Shown: positions 1 through 5,620 of the stretch, one piece after another
How the letters are laid out: each line of letters starts with the position of its first letter
How positions within the stretch are numbered: the first letter of the stretch is position 1
Assembly (NCBI GenBank): GCA_031272305.1
Contig: JAISUA010000086.1
Span: forward strand, 1-5,620
DNA length: 5,620 nucleotides
Source: Clostridioides sp.
GTDB lineage: Bacteria; Bacillota; Clostridia; Peptostreptococcales; Peptostreptococcaceae
Direction: 5' to 3'
Notes under the pieces: model-generated
The model's database searches: none
What the model saw: only the letters and a program-made list of their open reading frames with translations
What the model was told of the DNA's origin: nothing
Made by a program: the position numbers and the translations under genes

Positions 1-630
1 GTATCCTTTAGTATAATCAAATTTTTCTACCGCTTTTATAAGACCTAAATTACCTTCTTGAATTAAATCAAGAAAAAGCATACCTCTACCTACATATCTT
101 TTCGCAATACTAACAACAAGTCTTAGGTTGGCTTCTACTAATCGTTGTTTTGCAATCTCATCACCTTCACCCATTCGTTTTGCATATTCTACTTCTTCAT
201 GTGCTTTTAACAAAGGTATTTTACCTATTTCTTTAAGGTACATTCTAACAGGATCATCGATGCTTACACCCTTAGGAACGGAAATATCTACTTTTTCAAT
301 TTCTGAATGATCATCAATATTTACATCATTATGAGCATTATCTATGTTTTGATCAATATTTTCAACATCAAAATCATGATCTTTATCTGATAGATTAATA
401 TTAATTGGTTCTTCAGTATTTTCAGTAATTTCTATACCAAAATTTCCAAGAGTTTCGTAAAGACTCTCTATTTTATCTTTGTCCAACTCTTCCTCAGAAA
501 AAGTGTCTACTATTTCTTGTAGTGTAAGTGAGCCATTTTTCTTTCCTTTTTCCAGTAACTTTCTCGCTGCTAATTTGTCAGACTCCTTTTTTTCCATAGT
601 AGTCGATTCTGTATTTTTTGTTTTTTTCAT
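1..630 (-). CDS. rpoD: RNA polymerase primary sigma factor RpoD (sigma-A/sigma-70), N-terminal 210 residues; gene continues past the left edge
   Basis: This is the housekeeping sigma factor, which recruits core RNA polymerase to -10/-35 promoters. Seen: translation from ATG at 630 gives 210 open codons to the window edge. Residues about 36-68 (LTLQEIVDTFSEEELD onward) resemble sigma region 1.1. Residues 71-112 form an acidic, Asn-rich linker. Region 1.2 follows at about 126-158 (DDPVRMYLKEIGKIPLL), then regions 2.1-2.3 from about 160 with EANLRLVVSIAKRYVGRGM, FLDLIQEGNLGLIKAVEKFD and YTKGY at the edge. Regions 2.4 to 4 are outside the window, so the gene is cut by the window and not broken. 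The start is fixed by a strong Shine-Dalgarno site (AAGGGAG, 639-645) 8 bases upstream. The gene begins 17 bases after the dnaG stop, so it is almost certainly cotranscribed with dnaG. A stress-type sigma factor is unlikely, because those lack regions 1.1 and 1.2. Confidence 0.97.
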   Translation of the reverse strand, partial: MKKTKNTESTTMEKKESDKLAARKLLEKGKKNGSLTLQEIVDTFSEEELDKDKIESLYETLGNFGIEITENTEEPININLSDKDHDFDVENIDQNIDNAHNDVNIDDHSEIEKVDISVPKGVSIDDPVRMYLKEIGKIPLLKAHEEVEYAKRMGEGDEIAKQRLVEANLRLVVSIAKRYVGRGMLFLDLIQEGNLGLIKAVEKFDYTKGY

Positions 631-647
631 ACTTTAATCTCCCTTCA

Positions 648-2468
648 CTACAAATTTTTAAGAATCTTATTTATTTCCATACTCTTGCTAGCTAATTCCA
701 TAATTTTAAACTCTACCTCTTTCGTTTCATTAATAGTATCCTTTTTATTATTTTTCTCAAGCTCAGCAATCTCATTCTTCAAAATTTCAAGTTTATTTTC
801 CAGTGTATTTTTTTTAACAGTTCTTATTAATTCATCGACTTTATTTTCAGTTGAATAATTGTCTTCATTCAAAGTGAGTTTCTTTATATTATCGAAATTT
901 ACAGAAATCACACTTTTATCTTTATCATTTTTTTTACTTTTAATACTATTTTTTTCTTTATTTACAATGAAATCAAAAATATCTTTATTTTCTTGGTAAG
1001 AAAAATCGTCTTTTCCCACTTTTAATAGTATATGATTTCTAAATTCTATTTTTTCATCAATAATTTTTAGCAAAATATATTCAGATAACAACTTCCCATC
1101 ATAATTTATTTTGACTTTATCTATAGATTTATATTCAAATCTTGAATTATTATAATTCCCCATTTTCTCTTTTTTAGAAGCATTATAAAAATTTCCATAT
1201 ACTTCACGAGCAAGAGATTCCCTTTGAACCTGCATATTATCACTTAAAAATTTTATATAATAATCTTTATCTATTGAACTTTTTAGTTTCTTGATAATCA
1301 TACAAGACTCTTTTATATATTTAACTTTTTCTTCATCTTTATTCAAATTAAATTTATCTTTAAGTTTTATTATCCTAAATTTAATATGCTCTATAGACTC
1401 GTCTACTTCTTTTTTGTACTCATCTAACCCATATTTCCTTATAAATTCATCTGGATCTTTGACATCTCTTAAATTCAAAACTTTTACGTTAAGTCCTGAA
1501 GCAACCAAAATATCAATCGATCTCAGTGTAGCGTTAACACCTGCTTGATCTGAATCATAAGAGATAACAATGTTATCTGCAAATCTTTTCATAAGATGTG
1601 CTTGTTGCGTTGTCAAAGCCGTTCCAAGTGTTGCTACTACATTTTTTATTCCAAATTGAAAAAGCGAAATCAAATCCATGTACCCTTCCACAAGAATTAA
1701 CATTCGTTTTTTATCTATATGCTTTCTTGCAAAATTAAGACCATATAAATTTTCACGTTTATTAAAAATTATAGAATCAGGAGAATTTAGATATTTAGGA
1801 ATAGAATCAGTCAATGTTCTTCCTCCAAAAGCAATGACATTTCCTTTGTAGTCGAATATAGGGAATATGACTCTATTTCTAAACCTATCATAAGTACTAT
1901 CGTTCTTACTCTTACTGATTATTCCACTTTCAATTAATTCACTCTCTGAATATCCCTTTTCAAGTAAATAATTTTTCATATCATTCCAAGAATCTTTTGC
2001 AAAACCAAGTCCAAATTTAATTATTGTTTTGTTATCAAGTCCTCTTTTTACAAGATAATCATAACCCATATTTCTTTCTTTTGTTAAATTTGAAAAATAG
2101 TATCTTGCCGCTTCAGCATATTCGTCTTGAAATCTTCTAATCTTCTCTATTTTTTGTTTTGCCTCTTCTGAAAAATTGGTATTTATCTCAACACCACATT
2201 TTTTTGCAAGTAATTTCACTGCATCTAAAAATTCAAGATTTTCCATTTTCATGACAAATGATATAACATCTCCACCTTCGCCACAACCAAAACATCTGTA
2301 ATATTGTTTGGCTGTATTGATATGAAATGAAGGCGTTTTCTCTGAATGAAACGGACAAAGAGCCTTATAATTATTTCCTGCTCTACTTATTGAGATGTAT
2401 TCCGATATAATTTGCGAAATTTCACATCTTAATTTTATTTCTTCTATTATTTCTTTAAAATCATTCAT
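648..2468 (-). CDS. dnaG: DNA primase DnaG
   Basis: DnaG makes the short RNA primers for Okazaki fragments and works with the replicative helicase at the fork. The 606-residue length is normal for the family. Domains in order: an N-terminal CHC2 zinc-binding domain with C38, H41, C59 and C62 (CPFH and RCFGCGEGGD); the catalytic N-subdomain at about 120-250, with DRFRNRVIFPI, AFGGR and PKYLNSP; and the Toprim domain from about 257, with the catalytic Glu in LVEGYMD (E261) and metal-binding D305 and D307 in SYDSDQAG. Residues from about 450 form a poorly conserved helicase-binding region with a Lys/Asn/Asp-rich stretch at 503-550 and a helical tail. No key residue is missing. ATG at 2468 is supported by Shine-Dalgarno AAGG (2476-2479) 7 bases upstream and by the expected N-terminus before the zinc finger. 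It is the first gene of an operon with rpoD, driven by the promoter at 2503-2530. Confidence 0.98.
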   Translation of the reverse strand: MNDFKEIIEEIKLRCEISQIISEYISISRAGNNYKALCPFHSEKTPSFHINTAKQYYRCFGCGEGGDVISFVMKMENLEFLDAVKLLAKKCGVEINTNFSEEAKQKIEKIRRFQDEYAEAARYYFSNLTKERNMGYDYLVKRGLDNKTIIKFGLGFAKDSWNDMKNYLLEKGYSESELIESGIISKSKNDSTYDRFRNRVIFPIFDYKGNVIAFGGRTLTDSIPKYLNSPDSIIFNKRENLYGLNFARKHIDKKRMLILVEGYMDLISLFQFGIKNVVATLGTALTTQQAHLMKRFADNIVISYDSDQAGVNATLRSIDILVASGLNVKVLNLRDVKDPDEFIRKYGLDEYKKEVDESIEHIKFRIIKLKDKFNLNKDEEKVKYIKESCMIIKKLKSSIDKDYYIKFLSDNMQVQRESLAREVYGNFYNASKKEKMGNYNNSRFEYKSIDKVKINYDGKLLSEYILLKIIDEKIEFRNHILLKVGKDDFSYQENKDIFDFIVNKEKNSIKSKKNDKDKSVISVNFDNIKKLTLNEDNYSTENKVDELIRTVKKNTLENKLEILKNEIAELEKNNKKDTINETKEVEFKIMELASKSMEINKILKNL

Positions 2469-2471
2469 AAT

Positions 2472-2486
2472 ATCACCTTCAGTGAT
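2472..2486 (-). promoter_or_regulatory. dnaG ribosome binding site inside a small inverted repeat
   Basis: On the minus strand the sequence ATCAC-TGAAG-GTGAT forms a perfect 5-bp stem with a 5-base loop. The Shine-Dalgarno core AAGG and the following TGAT lie in the loop and the 3' arm, 7 bases before the dnaG ATG. In RNA this could partly hide the ribosome site. The stem is short, so any effect on translation is speculative; the Shine-Dalgarno site itself is clear. Confidence 0.5.
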
Positions 2487-2502
2487 TTTTTATAACATTA
2501 CT

Positions 2503-2530
2503 ATTCTACACGAAAAAAAAAATTTGTCAA
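2503..2530 (-). promoter_or_regulatory. Sigma-A promoter for the dnaG-rpoD operon
   Basis: Read on the minus strand there is a perfect -35 box, TTGACA (2525-2530), a 16-base spacer (2509-2524) and the -10 box TAGAAT (2503-2508, 5 of 6 to consensus). The spacer holds a run of 10 T's, which may stiffen or curve the DNA. Transcription would start near 2495-2497, giving a leader of about 28 bases before the dnaG ATG. It is the best promoter match in the window and the only one seen just upstream of dnaG. The assignment is by pattern and position only. Confidence 0.8.
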
Positions 2531-2552
2531 TAGATATTATATATATTTCGAC
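2513..2552 (-). terminator. Possible weak intrinsic terminator of aroF, overlapping the dnaG promoter
   Basis: Read on the minus strand, GTCGAAATATAT (from 2552) can pair with the segment ending in TATTGAC (to 2526) to give an imperfect hairpin. It has about 10 pairs, including one G-U, and two mismatches. Three A's and then an unbroken run of 10 T's (2522-2513) follow. It lies about 88 bases after the aroF stop, where a terminator is expected. The stem is AT-rich and would be weak. The 3' arm is part of the dnaG -35 box, so the resemblance may come from the promoter and its T-run. No better terminator was seen between aroF and dnaG. Confidence 0.3.
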
Positions 2553-2578
2553 TTTTTTTGTTTTTTTCCTCTATTTTG

Positions 2579-2595
2579 TATCAATTTATTTGATA
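2579..2595. repeat. Short perfect inverted repeat between aroF and dnaG
   Basis: TATCAA-TTTAT-TTGATA is a perfect 6-bp inverted repeat with a 5-base centre, located between the tandem repeat and the dnaG promoter. No T-run follows it on either strand, so it is not a typical intrinsic terminator. It could be an operator-like dyad or a small 3'-end hairpin of the aroF message. In sequence this AT-rich it could also be chance. Confidence 0.4.
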
Positions 2596-2603
2596 GAAAT
2601 TTA

Positions 2604-2635
2604 TTTAATATCTAACTTTTTTAATATCTAACTTT
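2604..2635. repeat. Perfect tandem duplication of a 16-bp unit just after the aroF stop
   Basis: The unit TTTAATATCTAACTTT (plus strand) occurs at 2604-2619 and again, identical and directly abutting, at 2620-2635. It begins 5 bases past the aroF stop codon and so lies in its 3' untranslated region. Neither copy forms a strong hairpin or resembles a recognised site. A recent slippage duplication is the simplest explanation; a repeated protein-binding site is possible but unsupported. Confidence 0.85.
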
Positions 2636-2640
2636 ATTTG

Positions 2641-3432
2641 TTATATCTTTTGTATCGATTCCATCAATGTCGAAAATTCTTCAAAGTTAAGCGATTGAGT
2701 CCCGTCAGAAAGTGCTTCTTCAGGATGTGGATGTACTTCTATCATAAGTCCATCTGCTCCACTTGCTATTGCAGCTAAAGACATTGGTTTAACCAAATAT
2801 CTTATTCCTGTAGAATGACTTGGATCAACGACTATTGGAAGTCCTGTTTCTTTTTTTATTATAGGAACAGCCGATAAATCCAAAGTATTTCTAGTATAAT
2901 CACTAAATGTTCTTATCCCTCTTTCACACATAATTATTTTTGTATTTCCTTCATTTGCAATATATTCAGCAGCACCTATCCATTCCTTAATAGTAGCTGA
3001 CAATCCTCTTTTCAATAATACTGGTTTTTCTTGATTTCCTACTTCCTTTAGAAGCGTAAAATTTTGCATATTTCTTGAACCTATCTGAATAATATCTGCT
3101 GCCTCAATTATTTTTTCTAAATCTCTAACATCCATGATTTCCGTTATAACAGGAATTTTTACTTCCTGTTTTACTTGTTTTAATATTTTTAATCCTTCAT
3201 CTCCAAGACCTTGGAAGGATTCTGGATATGTTCTAGGTTTGAATGCTCCACCTCTAAGCACATTCGCACCAGATTTTTTCACAAAAAGTGCAGTATCCAA
3301 CAACTGCTCATACGATTCTATCGCACAAGGTCCAGCTATTATCAATTTATCTTTTTTCATATCAATTACTATATTACCTGTTTTTATTACAACATCGTTT
3401 CTTGCAAATTTATCTAAAAATTCATTATTCAT
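2641..3432 (-). CDS. aroF: 3-deoxy-7-phosphoheptulonate (DAHP) synthase, type I-beta, single-domain
   Basis: This enzyme condenses phosphoenolpyruvate with erythrose 4-phosphate to DAHP, the first step of the shikimate pathway, in the cytoplasm. It is a 263-residue TIM-barrel enzyme. Visible motifs are IIAGPCAIES (31-40, metal-ligand C36), RGGAFKPRTYPESFQG (60-75, substrate-binding K65 and R67), LLKRG (139-143), CERGIRTF (169-176), VVDPSHSTG (201-209, metal H206) and EVHPHPEEALSDGTQSL (232-248, metal ligands E232 and D243). The KPRT motif separates it from KDO-8-phosphate synthase, which has KANRTS at this point. It lacks both the N-terminal ferredoxin-like regulatory domain of the Thermotoga form (about 338 residues) and any fused chorismate mutase, so it resembles the short archaeal-type form known from Pyrococcus. 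Direct feedback inhibition is therefore doubtful (inference). ATG at 3432 follows AGGAAGGAA (3443-3451). Neither neighbour is a shikimate gene. Confidence 0.95.
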   Translation of the reverse strand: MNNEFLDKFARNDVVIKTGNIVIDMKKDKLIIAGPCAIESYEQLLDTALFVKKSGANVLRGGAFKPRTYPESFQGLGDEGLKILKQVKQEVKIPVITEIMDVRDLEKIIEAADIIQIGSRNMQNFTLLKEVGNQEKPVLLKRGLSATIKEWIGAAEYIANEGNTKIIMCERGIRTFSDYTRNTLDLSAVPIIKKETGLPIVVDPSHSTGIRYLVKPMSLAAIASGADGLMIEVHPHPEEALSDGTQSLNFEEFSTLMESIQKI

Positions 3433-3744
3433 AATCAGATAGTTCCTTCCTATTTTTTACTTCTGTGTTTCTAACTTTAATTTCGTCTGCCTAATCCTTC
3501 TTTACGAACATCTTCTTATTTTTTATACCCATTGTATACACGTTTTAAAATTATTAAAAATAAACTTCACTTTTTTATTTGGTTTATATGTAACAGTGAC
3601 TGCAATAAAATTTTTTAATAGTGCAAAGAGTTTTGTATAAAATCTTTTTTTACTAAACGTACCTACTTTTTTAAGTATAGCAATAAGTTTACACAAATAC
3701 TTTTCACTACTATTTTTTACAGTCACTTTTATTATTTTCAAATT
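3433..3744. other. 312-base spacer between the deacetylase gene and aroF; no convincing gene
   Basis: The spacer is very AT-rich. It holds the aroF Shine-Dalgarno site at 3443-3451. An 8-bp inverted repeat, AGTGACTG (3595-3602) with CAGTCACT (3720-3727), flanks about 117 bases. A second inverted repeat, AAGTAT/ATACTT, lies around 3672-3701. The -10-like sequence TACAAT or TATAAA near 3525-3540 could belong to an aroF promoter, but no good -35 box accompanies it. No T-box motif, known riboswitch core, GC-rich terminator or tRNA was recognised. A 72-codon open frame (3741-3523) has a TTG start, no ribosome site and only a low-complexity Lys/Phe/Ile-rich product, so I do not call it a gene. Confidence 0.5.
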
Positions 3745-4503
3745 CTAATCTTCAAGAAGCTCAGATATTGTTTTAAATTTATATCCCTTTTCAAGCAATT
3801 GAGGAATAATCGTATCTAGTGCCTTAAGAGTATTTTCGGTCTTATAATCATGCAAAAGTATTATATCTCCATTGATAACATTATTTATTATTGAATTCGA
3901 AATCTCTTGTGCAGGTGGATTCTTCCAATCCAAAGCATCTACTCCACCCCACAAAACTATCTTGTATCCATTTTCTTCTGCTATTTTACTTATATTGCCT
4001 TTGTTGTAACTTCCATATGGAGGTCTGAATATAGACGGCTTTTTGCCTGTAACAGATACTATTAATTCTTCGCATTTTAATATTTGTTCTTTGATTTGCT
4101 TATCGCTAAGTTTACTTATATCACTGTGGTCATAAGTATGATTTCCTATTTCGTGACCTTCGTCACTAGCTCTTTTCACAGAAGCACTGTCTAGCTCTAT
4201 ATTTTTTCCTATTACGAAAAATGTAGCTTTCACATTGTATTTTTTTAGTATATCCAAGATTTTATTCGTTTCCGTAGGATCTGGTCCATCATCAAACGTA
4301 AGTGCAAGTTCTTTTCGTTCCCTCGAACCATGTCTTATAACTACAGAATCATTTGCTGTAGAAATTTCAGAATCATTTGATGCAGTATTATACTTTATCG
4401 TTTCTTTTGTTCCATTCAAATTGATTGCAAGACAAAGTAATGCAAAAAAACACATTACTATAAAAGCTGTTTTGATAAACATAGTTTTTTTCTTATTAGT
4501 CAT
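3745..4503 (-). CDS. Membrane-anchored polysaccharide deacetylase (NodB/CE4 family)
   Basis: CE4 enzymes remove acetyl groups from N-acetylated sugars, typically peptidoglycan, chitin or exopolysaccharide, using a divalent metal. Numbering from ATG 4503 (252 residues): a short basic N-terminus and one hydrophobic segment at about 9-28 suggest a membrane anchor or uncleaved signal, then a linker to about 60, then the NodB domain. All five family motifs are visible: TFDDGPDP (69-76; catalytic base D71, metal D72), HTYDH (122-126; metal H122 and H126), RPPYG (160-164), DALDW (189-193) and LLHD (216-219, H218). The catalytic residues are intact, so activity is expected. It is not the PdaA type, which has TFDNG in motif 1. 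The frame also offers a GTG at 4509, but Shine-Dalgarno AGAAAGG (4513-4519) is 9 bases from the ATG and only 3 from the GTG, so the ATG is preferred. It lies 24 bases after the CAP-protein gene, probably as one operon. The substrate is unknown; peptidoglycan is likely by context. Confidence 0.92.
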   Translation of the reverse strand: MTNKKKTMFIKTAFIVMCFFALLCLAINLNGTKETIKYNTASNDSEISTANDSVVIRHGSRERKELALTFDDGPDPTETNKILDILKKYNVKATFFVIGKNIELDSASVKRASDEGHEIGNHTYDHSDISKLSDKQIKEQILKCEELIVSVTGKKPSIFRPPYGSYNKGNISKIAEENGYKIVLWGGVDALDWKNPPAQEISNSIINNVINGDIILLHDYKTENTLKALDTIIPQLLEKGYKFKTISELLED

Positions 4504-4512
4504 AGTCACTAG

Positions 4513-4519
4513 CCTTTCT
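4513..4519 (-). promoter_or_regulatory. Shine-Dalgarno site that decides the deacetylase start
   Basis: AGAAAGG on the minus strand lies 9 bases from the ATG at 4503 and only 3 from an in-frame GTG at 4509. The spacing favours the ATG and shortens the protein by two residues. The site sits in the 24-base gap after the CAP-protein stop, consistent with translation of a shared message. Confidence 0.65.
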
Positions 4520-4527
4520 ATATTGGT

Positions 4528-5541
4528 TTATCTATAGAAGTTTTGTGCGTAATAAACATTATATTCTCCACCAAATTGGACGCCAACTCCTATATATTTA
4601 TATTTCCCCAAAATATTTTTTCTATGACCTTCAGAATTCATCCATCCTTCATGTGCATATATAGCACTGAGCTGACCAGCTGCAATATTTTCTCCTGCAA
4701 ATTGAAAATCTATGCCTGCATCAGTCATTCTGTCTGCAGGACCTTTTTTATCTTTATCTATATGATCAAAATATTTTTTTTCTATCATATCTTTACAATG
4801 ATTTTTAGCTACTTGACTGCATTTGTCTGAATAAAGATACTTATCCATTTGTTTTTGCATTCTAGTACTATTAGCTAAATCAAATATTTCTAATTCATAT
4901 GATTTTATTAATTCTTTAGTTTCCTTTTTATAAACATCAGAATTGTCTTCTACTTCCTGTGATATGACTTGATATGACGTCAACTTATTGTCATCAAATT
5001 TATCATAAAAAAAAGTAATATAATTATTGTTTAATGAGACAATATCATATTCCTGATTTGATTGTATTAGAAACTTTATATTAGATTTTATAAAATATTC
5101 TAAAGGAGTGTATCTTTCTCTTACAGATTTTATATCGCTTGTATTTATTTTTAAATCATTTATTTCTTCAGAGTTAAAGTAATTGCTGTAAAGTGCCACT
5201 ACTTTTTTATCTTCTATACCAATCATAAAAAATTTTTCACCAAATTGATTGTATACATTCCATTTGAAACTATAACCACTTTCATCAATTCTTGTAGGTT
5301 TGCCTACTTTTTTTTCAACGCTTTCAAGATCATCGCCTATCTTTATAGTTTCAAAGTTCTGTGGATCTTCTTCAATACTTTTTTCTTGTTCTTCATCACT
5401 TTCTTTTGTATCTTCTGATGAAACATCTTCATCTATTACTGTAGTAGCAAAATCTTTTATTTCATAAAATACTTTTTTTATATCTGGTGCGTAATATATC
5501 AAAAGTACAGCTGATAATATCAACGCAATTATTTTCTTCAA
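4528..5541 (-). CDS. Secreted or membrane-anchored CAP-domain protein (N-terminal CAP-associated domain plus SCP/CAP domain, YlbC-like)
   Basis: The 337-residue product opens with a basic-hydrophobic signal or anchor (about 1-17). An acidic Glu/Asp/Ser linker follows at about 36-60. Residues about 65-200 resemble the CAP-associated N-terminal domain of Bacillus YlbC-type proteins, with the pattern IKIGDDLESVEKKVGKPTRID and a YSFKWNVYN segment. Residues about 214-337 form the CAP/SCP domain, with YFDH (H260), GENIAAG (E284), GWMNSEGHRKNIL (H306) and a YYAQNF strand near the end. H260, E284 and H306 match the conserved cavity residues of the family. The molecular role of bacterial CAP proteins is mostly undefined; an extracellular, cell-wall-related role is inferred from the signal and from the adjacent deacetylase. 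The start is TTG at 5541, supported by Shine-Dalgarno AGGAGTGG (5546-5553) and by placing the signal sequence at the very N-terminus. Two cysteines, C241 and C249, lie in the first helix of the CAP domain. Confidence 0.92.
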   Translation of the reverse strand: MKKIIALILSAVLLIYYAPDIKKVFYEIKDFATTVIDEDVSSEDTKESDEEQEKSIEEDPQNFETIKIGDDLESVEKKVGKPTRIDESGYSFKWNVYNQFGEKFFMIGIEDKKVVALYSNYFNSEEINDLKINTSDIKSVRERYTPLEYFIKSNIKFLIQSNQEYDIVSLNNNYITFFYDKFDDNKLTSYQVISQEVEDNSDVYKKETKELIKSYELEIFDLANSTRMQKQMDKYLYSDKCSQVAKNHCKDMIEKKYFDHIDKDKKGPADRMTDAGIDFQFAGENIAAGQLSAIYAHEGWMNSEGHRKNILGKYKYIGVGVQFGGEYNVYYAQNFYR

Positions 5542-5545
5542 GCGA

Positions 5546-5553
5546 CCACTCCT
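5546..5553 (-). promoter_or_regulatory. Shine-Dalgarno site that fixes the TTG start of the CAP-protein gene
   Basis: AGGAGTGG on the minus strand, with its AGGAG core 7 bases before the TTG at 5541, is a strong ribosome binding site. No ATG with comparable support lies nearby in frame, and the TTG starts a typical MKKIIALI signal sequence. The remaining 67 bases to the right edge are AT-rich. They contain TAATAT/TATATA-like -10 candidates but no clear -35 box, so no promoter is called. Confidence 0.75.
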
Positions 5554-5620
5554 AACTTACATTATTACTTCATTTTGCATCATTTTTAGCTATATATTAA
5601 CCCATTTTATTACCATTATT

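Noticed and set aside
128..310. Plus-strand open frame opposite rpoD
   Set aside because: It is fully inside the rpoD coding region, which shows clear sigma-70 motifs on the other strand. No ribosome site or domain was seen.
2551..2570. T-rich 15-mer (TTTTTTGTTTTTTTC) shared with about 614-628 at the rpoD start
   Set aside because: It is low-complexity sequence; a repeat of this kind is expected by chance at this base composition.
2395..2631. Plus-strand 78-codon frame across the dnaG 5' end and the promoter region
   Set aside because: It overlaps the dnaG start and promoter, and its product is a run of Ile/Ser/Phe from AT-rich antisense sequence with no family signature.
3134..3442. Plus-strand open frames opposite the aroF 5' half
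   Set aside because: They are antisense to a strongly conserved enzyme region and have no independent coding evidence.
3433..3530. T-box or aromatic riboswitch leader before aroF
   Set aside because: I looked for a T-box antiterminator motif and a GC-rich terminator with a U-run and found neither.
3491..3532. 13-codon minus-strand frame (MGIKNKKMFVKKD) considered as a leader peptide for aroF attenuation
   Set aside because: It has no ribosome site, only one aromatic codon, and no terminator/antiterminator pair after it, so it does not fit an aromatic amino acid attenuator.
3523..3741. 72-codon minus-strand open frame just after the deacetylase stop
   Set aside because: It starts with TTG, has no Shine-Dalgarno site, and its product is Lys/Phe/Ile-rich low-complexity sequence with no recognisable domain, as expected from random AT-rich DNA. 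It is kept as a point to check in the spacer finding.

Overview
The window is AT-rich (roughly 30% G+C by eye) and every convincing gene lies on the minus strand. Gram-positive-type Shine-Dalgarno sites, TTG as well as ATG starts, Lys/Asn/Ile/Glu-rich proteins and a dnaG-rpoD gene pair point to a low-GC Firmicute, most likely a clostridial or Tissierellia-type anaerobe. I cannot name the species. No tRNA, rRNA, CRISPR array, insertion sequence or phage gene was seen.

Read in the direction of transcription (right to left), the first unit is a two-gene cell-envelope operon. It holds a membrane-anchored CAP-domain protein (5541-4528) and, 24 bases on, a membrane-anchored NodB-type polysaccharide deacetylase (4503-3745). 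A 312-base spacer without a convincing gene follows (3744-3433). Next is a short, single-domain type I-beta DAHP synthase (3432-2641), the entry enzyme of aromatic amino acid synthesis, with no other shikimate gene beside it. A 172-base spacer (2640-2469) carries a perfect 16-bp tandem repeat, a weak terminator-like hairpin and a near-consensus sigma-A promoter. That promoter drives the macromolecular synthesis operon: dnaG primase (2468-648) and then rpoD, the primary sigma factor (630-1), which runs off the left edge.

The dnaG-rpoD pair couples replication priming to housekeeping transcription and is the conserved core of the window. The deacetylase and CAP protein probably act together outside the membrane. 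The DAHP synthase appears to be an independent metabolic gene between the two units.

This is mostly ordinary chromosomal sequence. I found no undescribed system. The points worth a second look are the overlap of a possible aroF terminator with the dnaG promoter, a hairpin covering the dnaG ribosome binding site, the tandem repeat after aroF, the spacer before aroF, and the acidic linker in the sigma factor.
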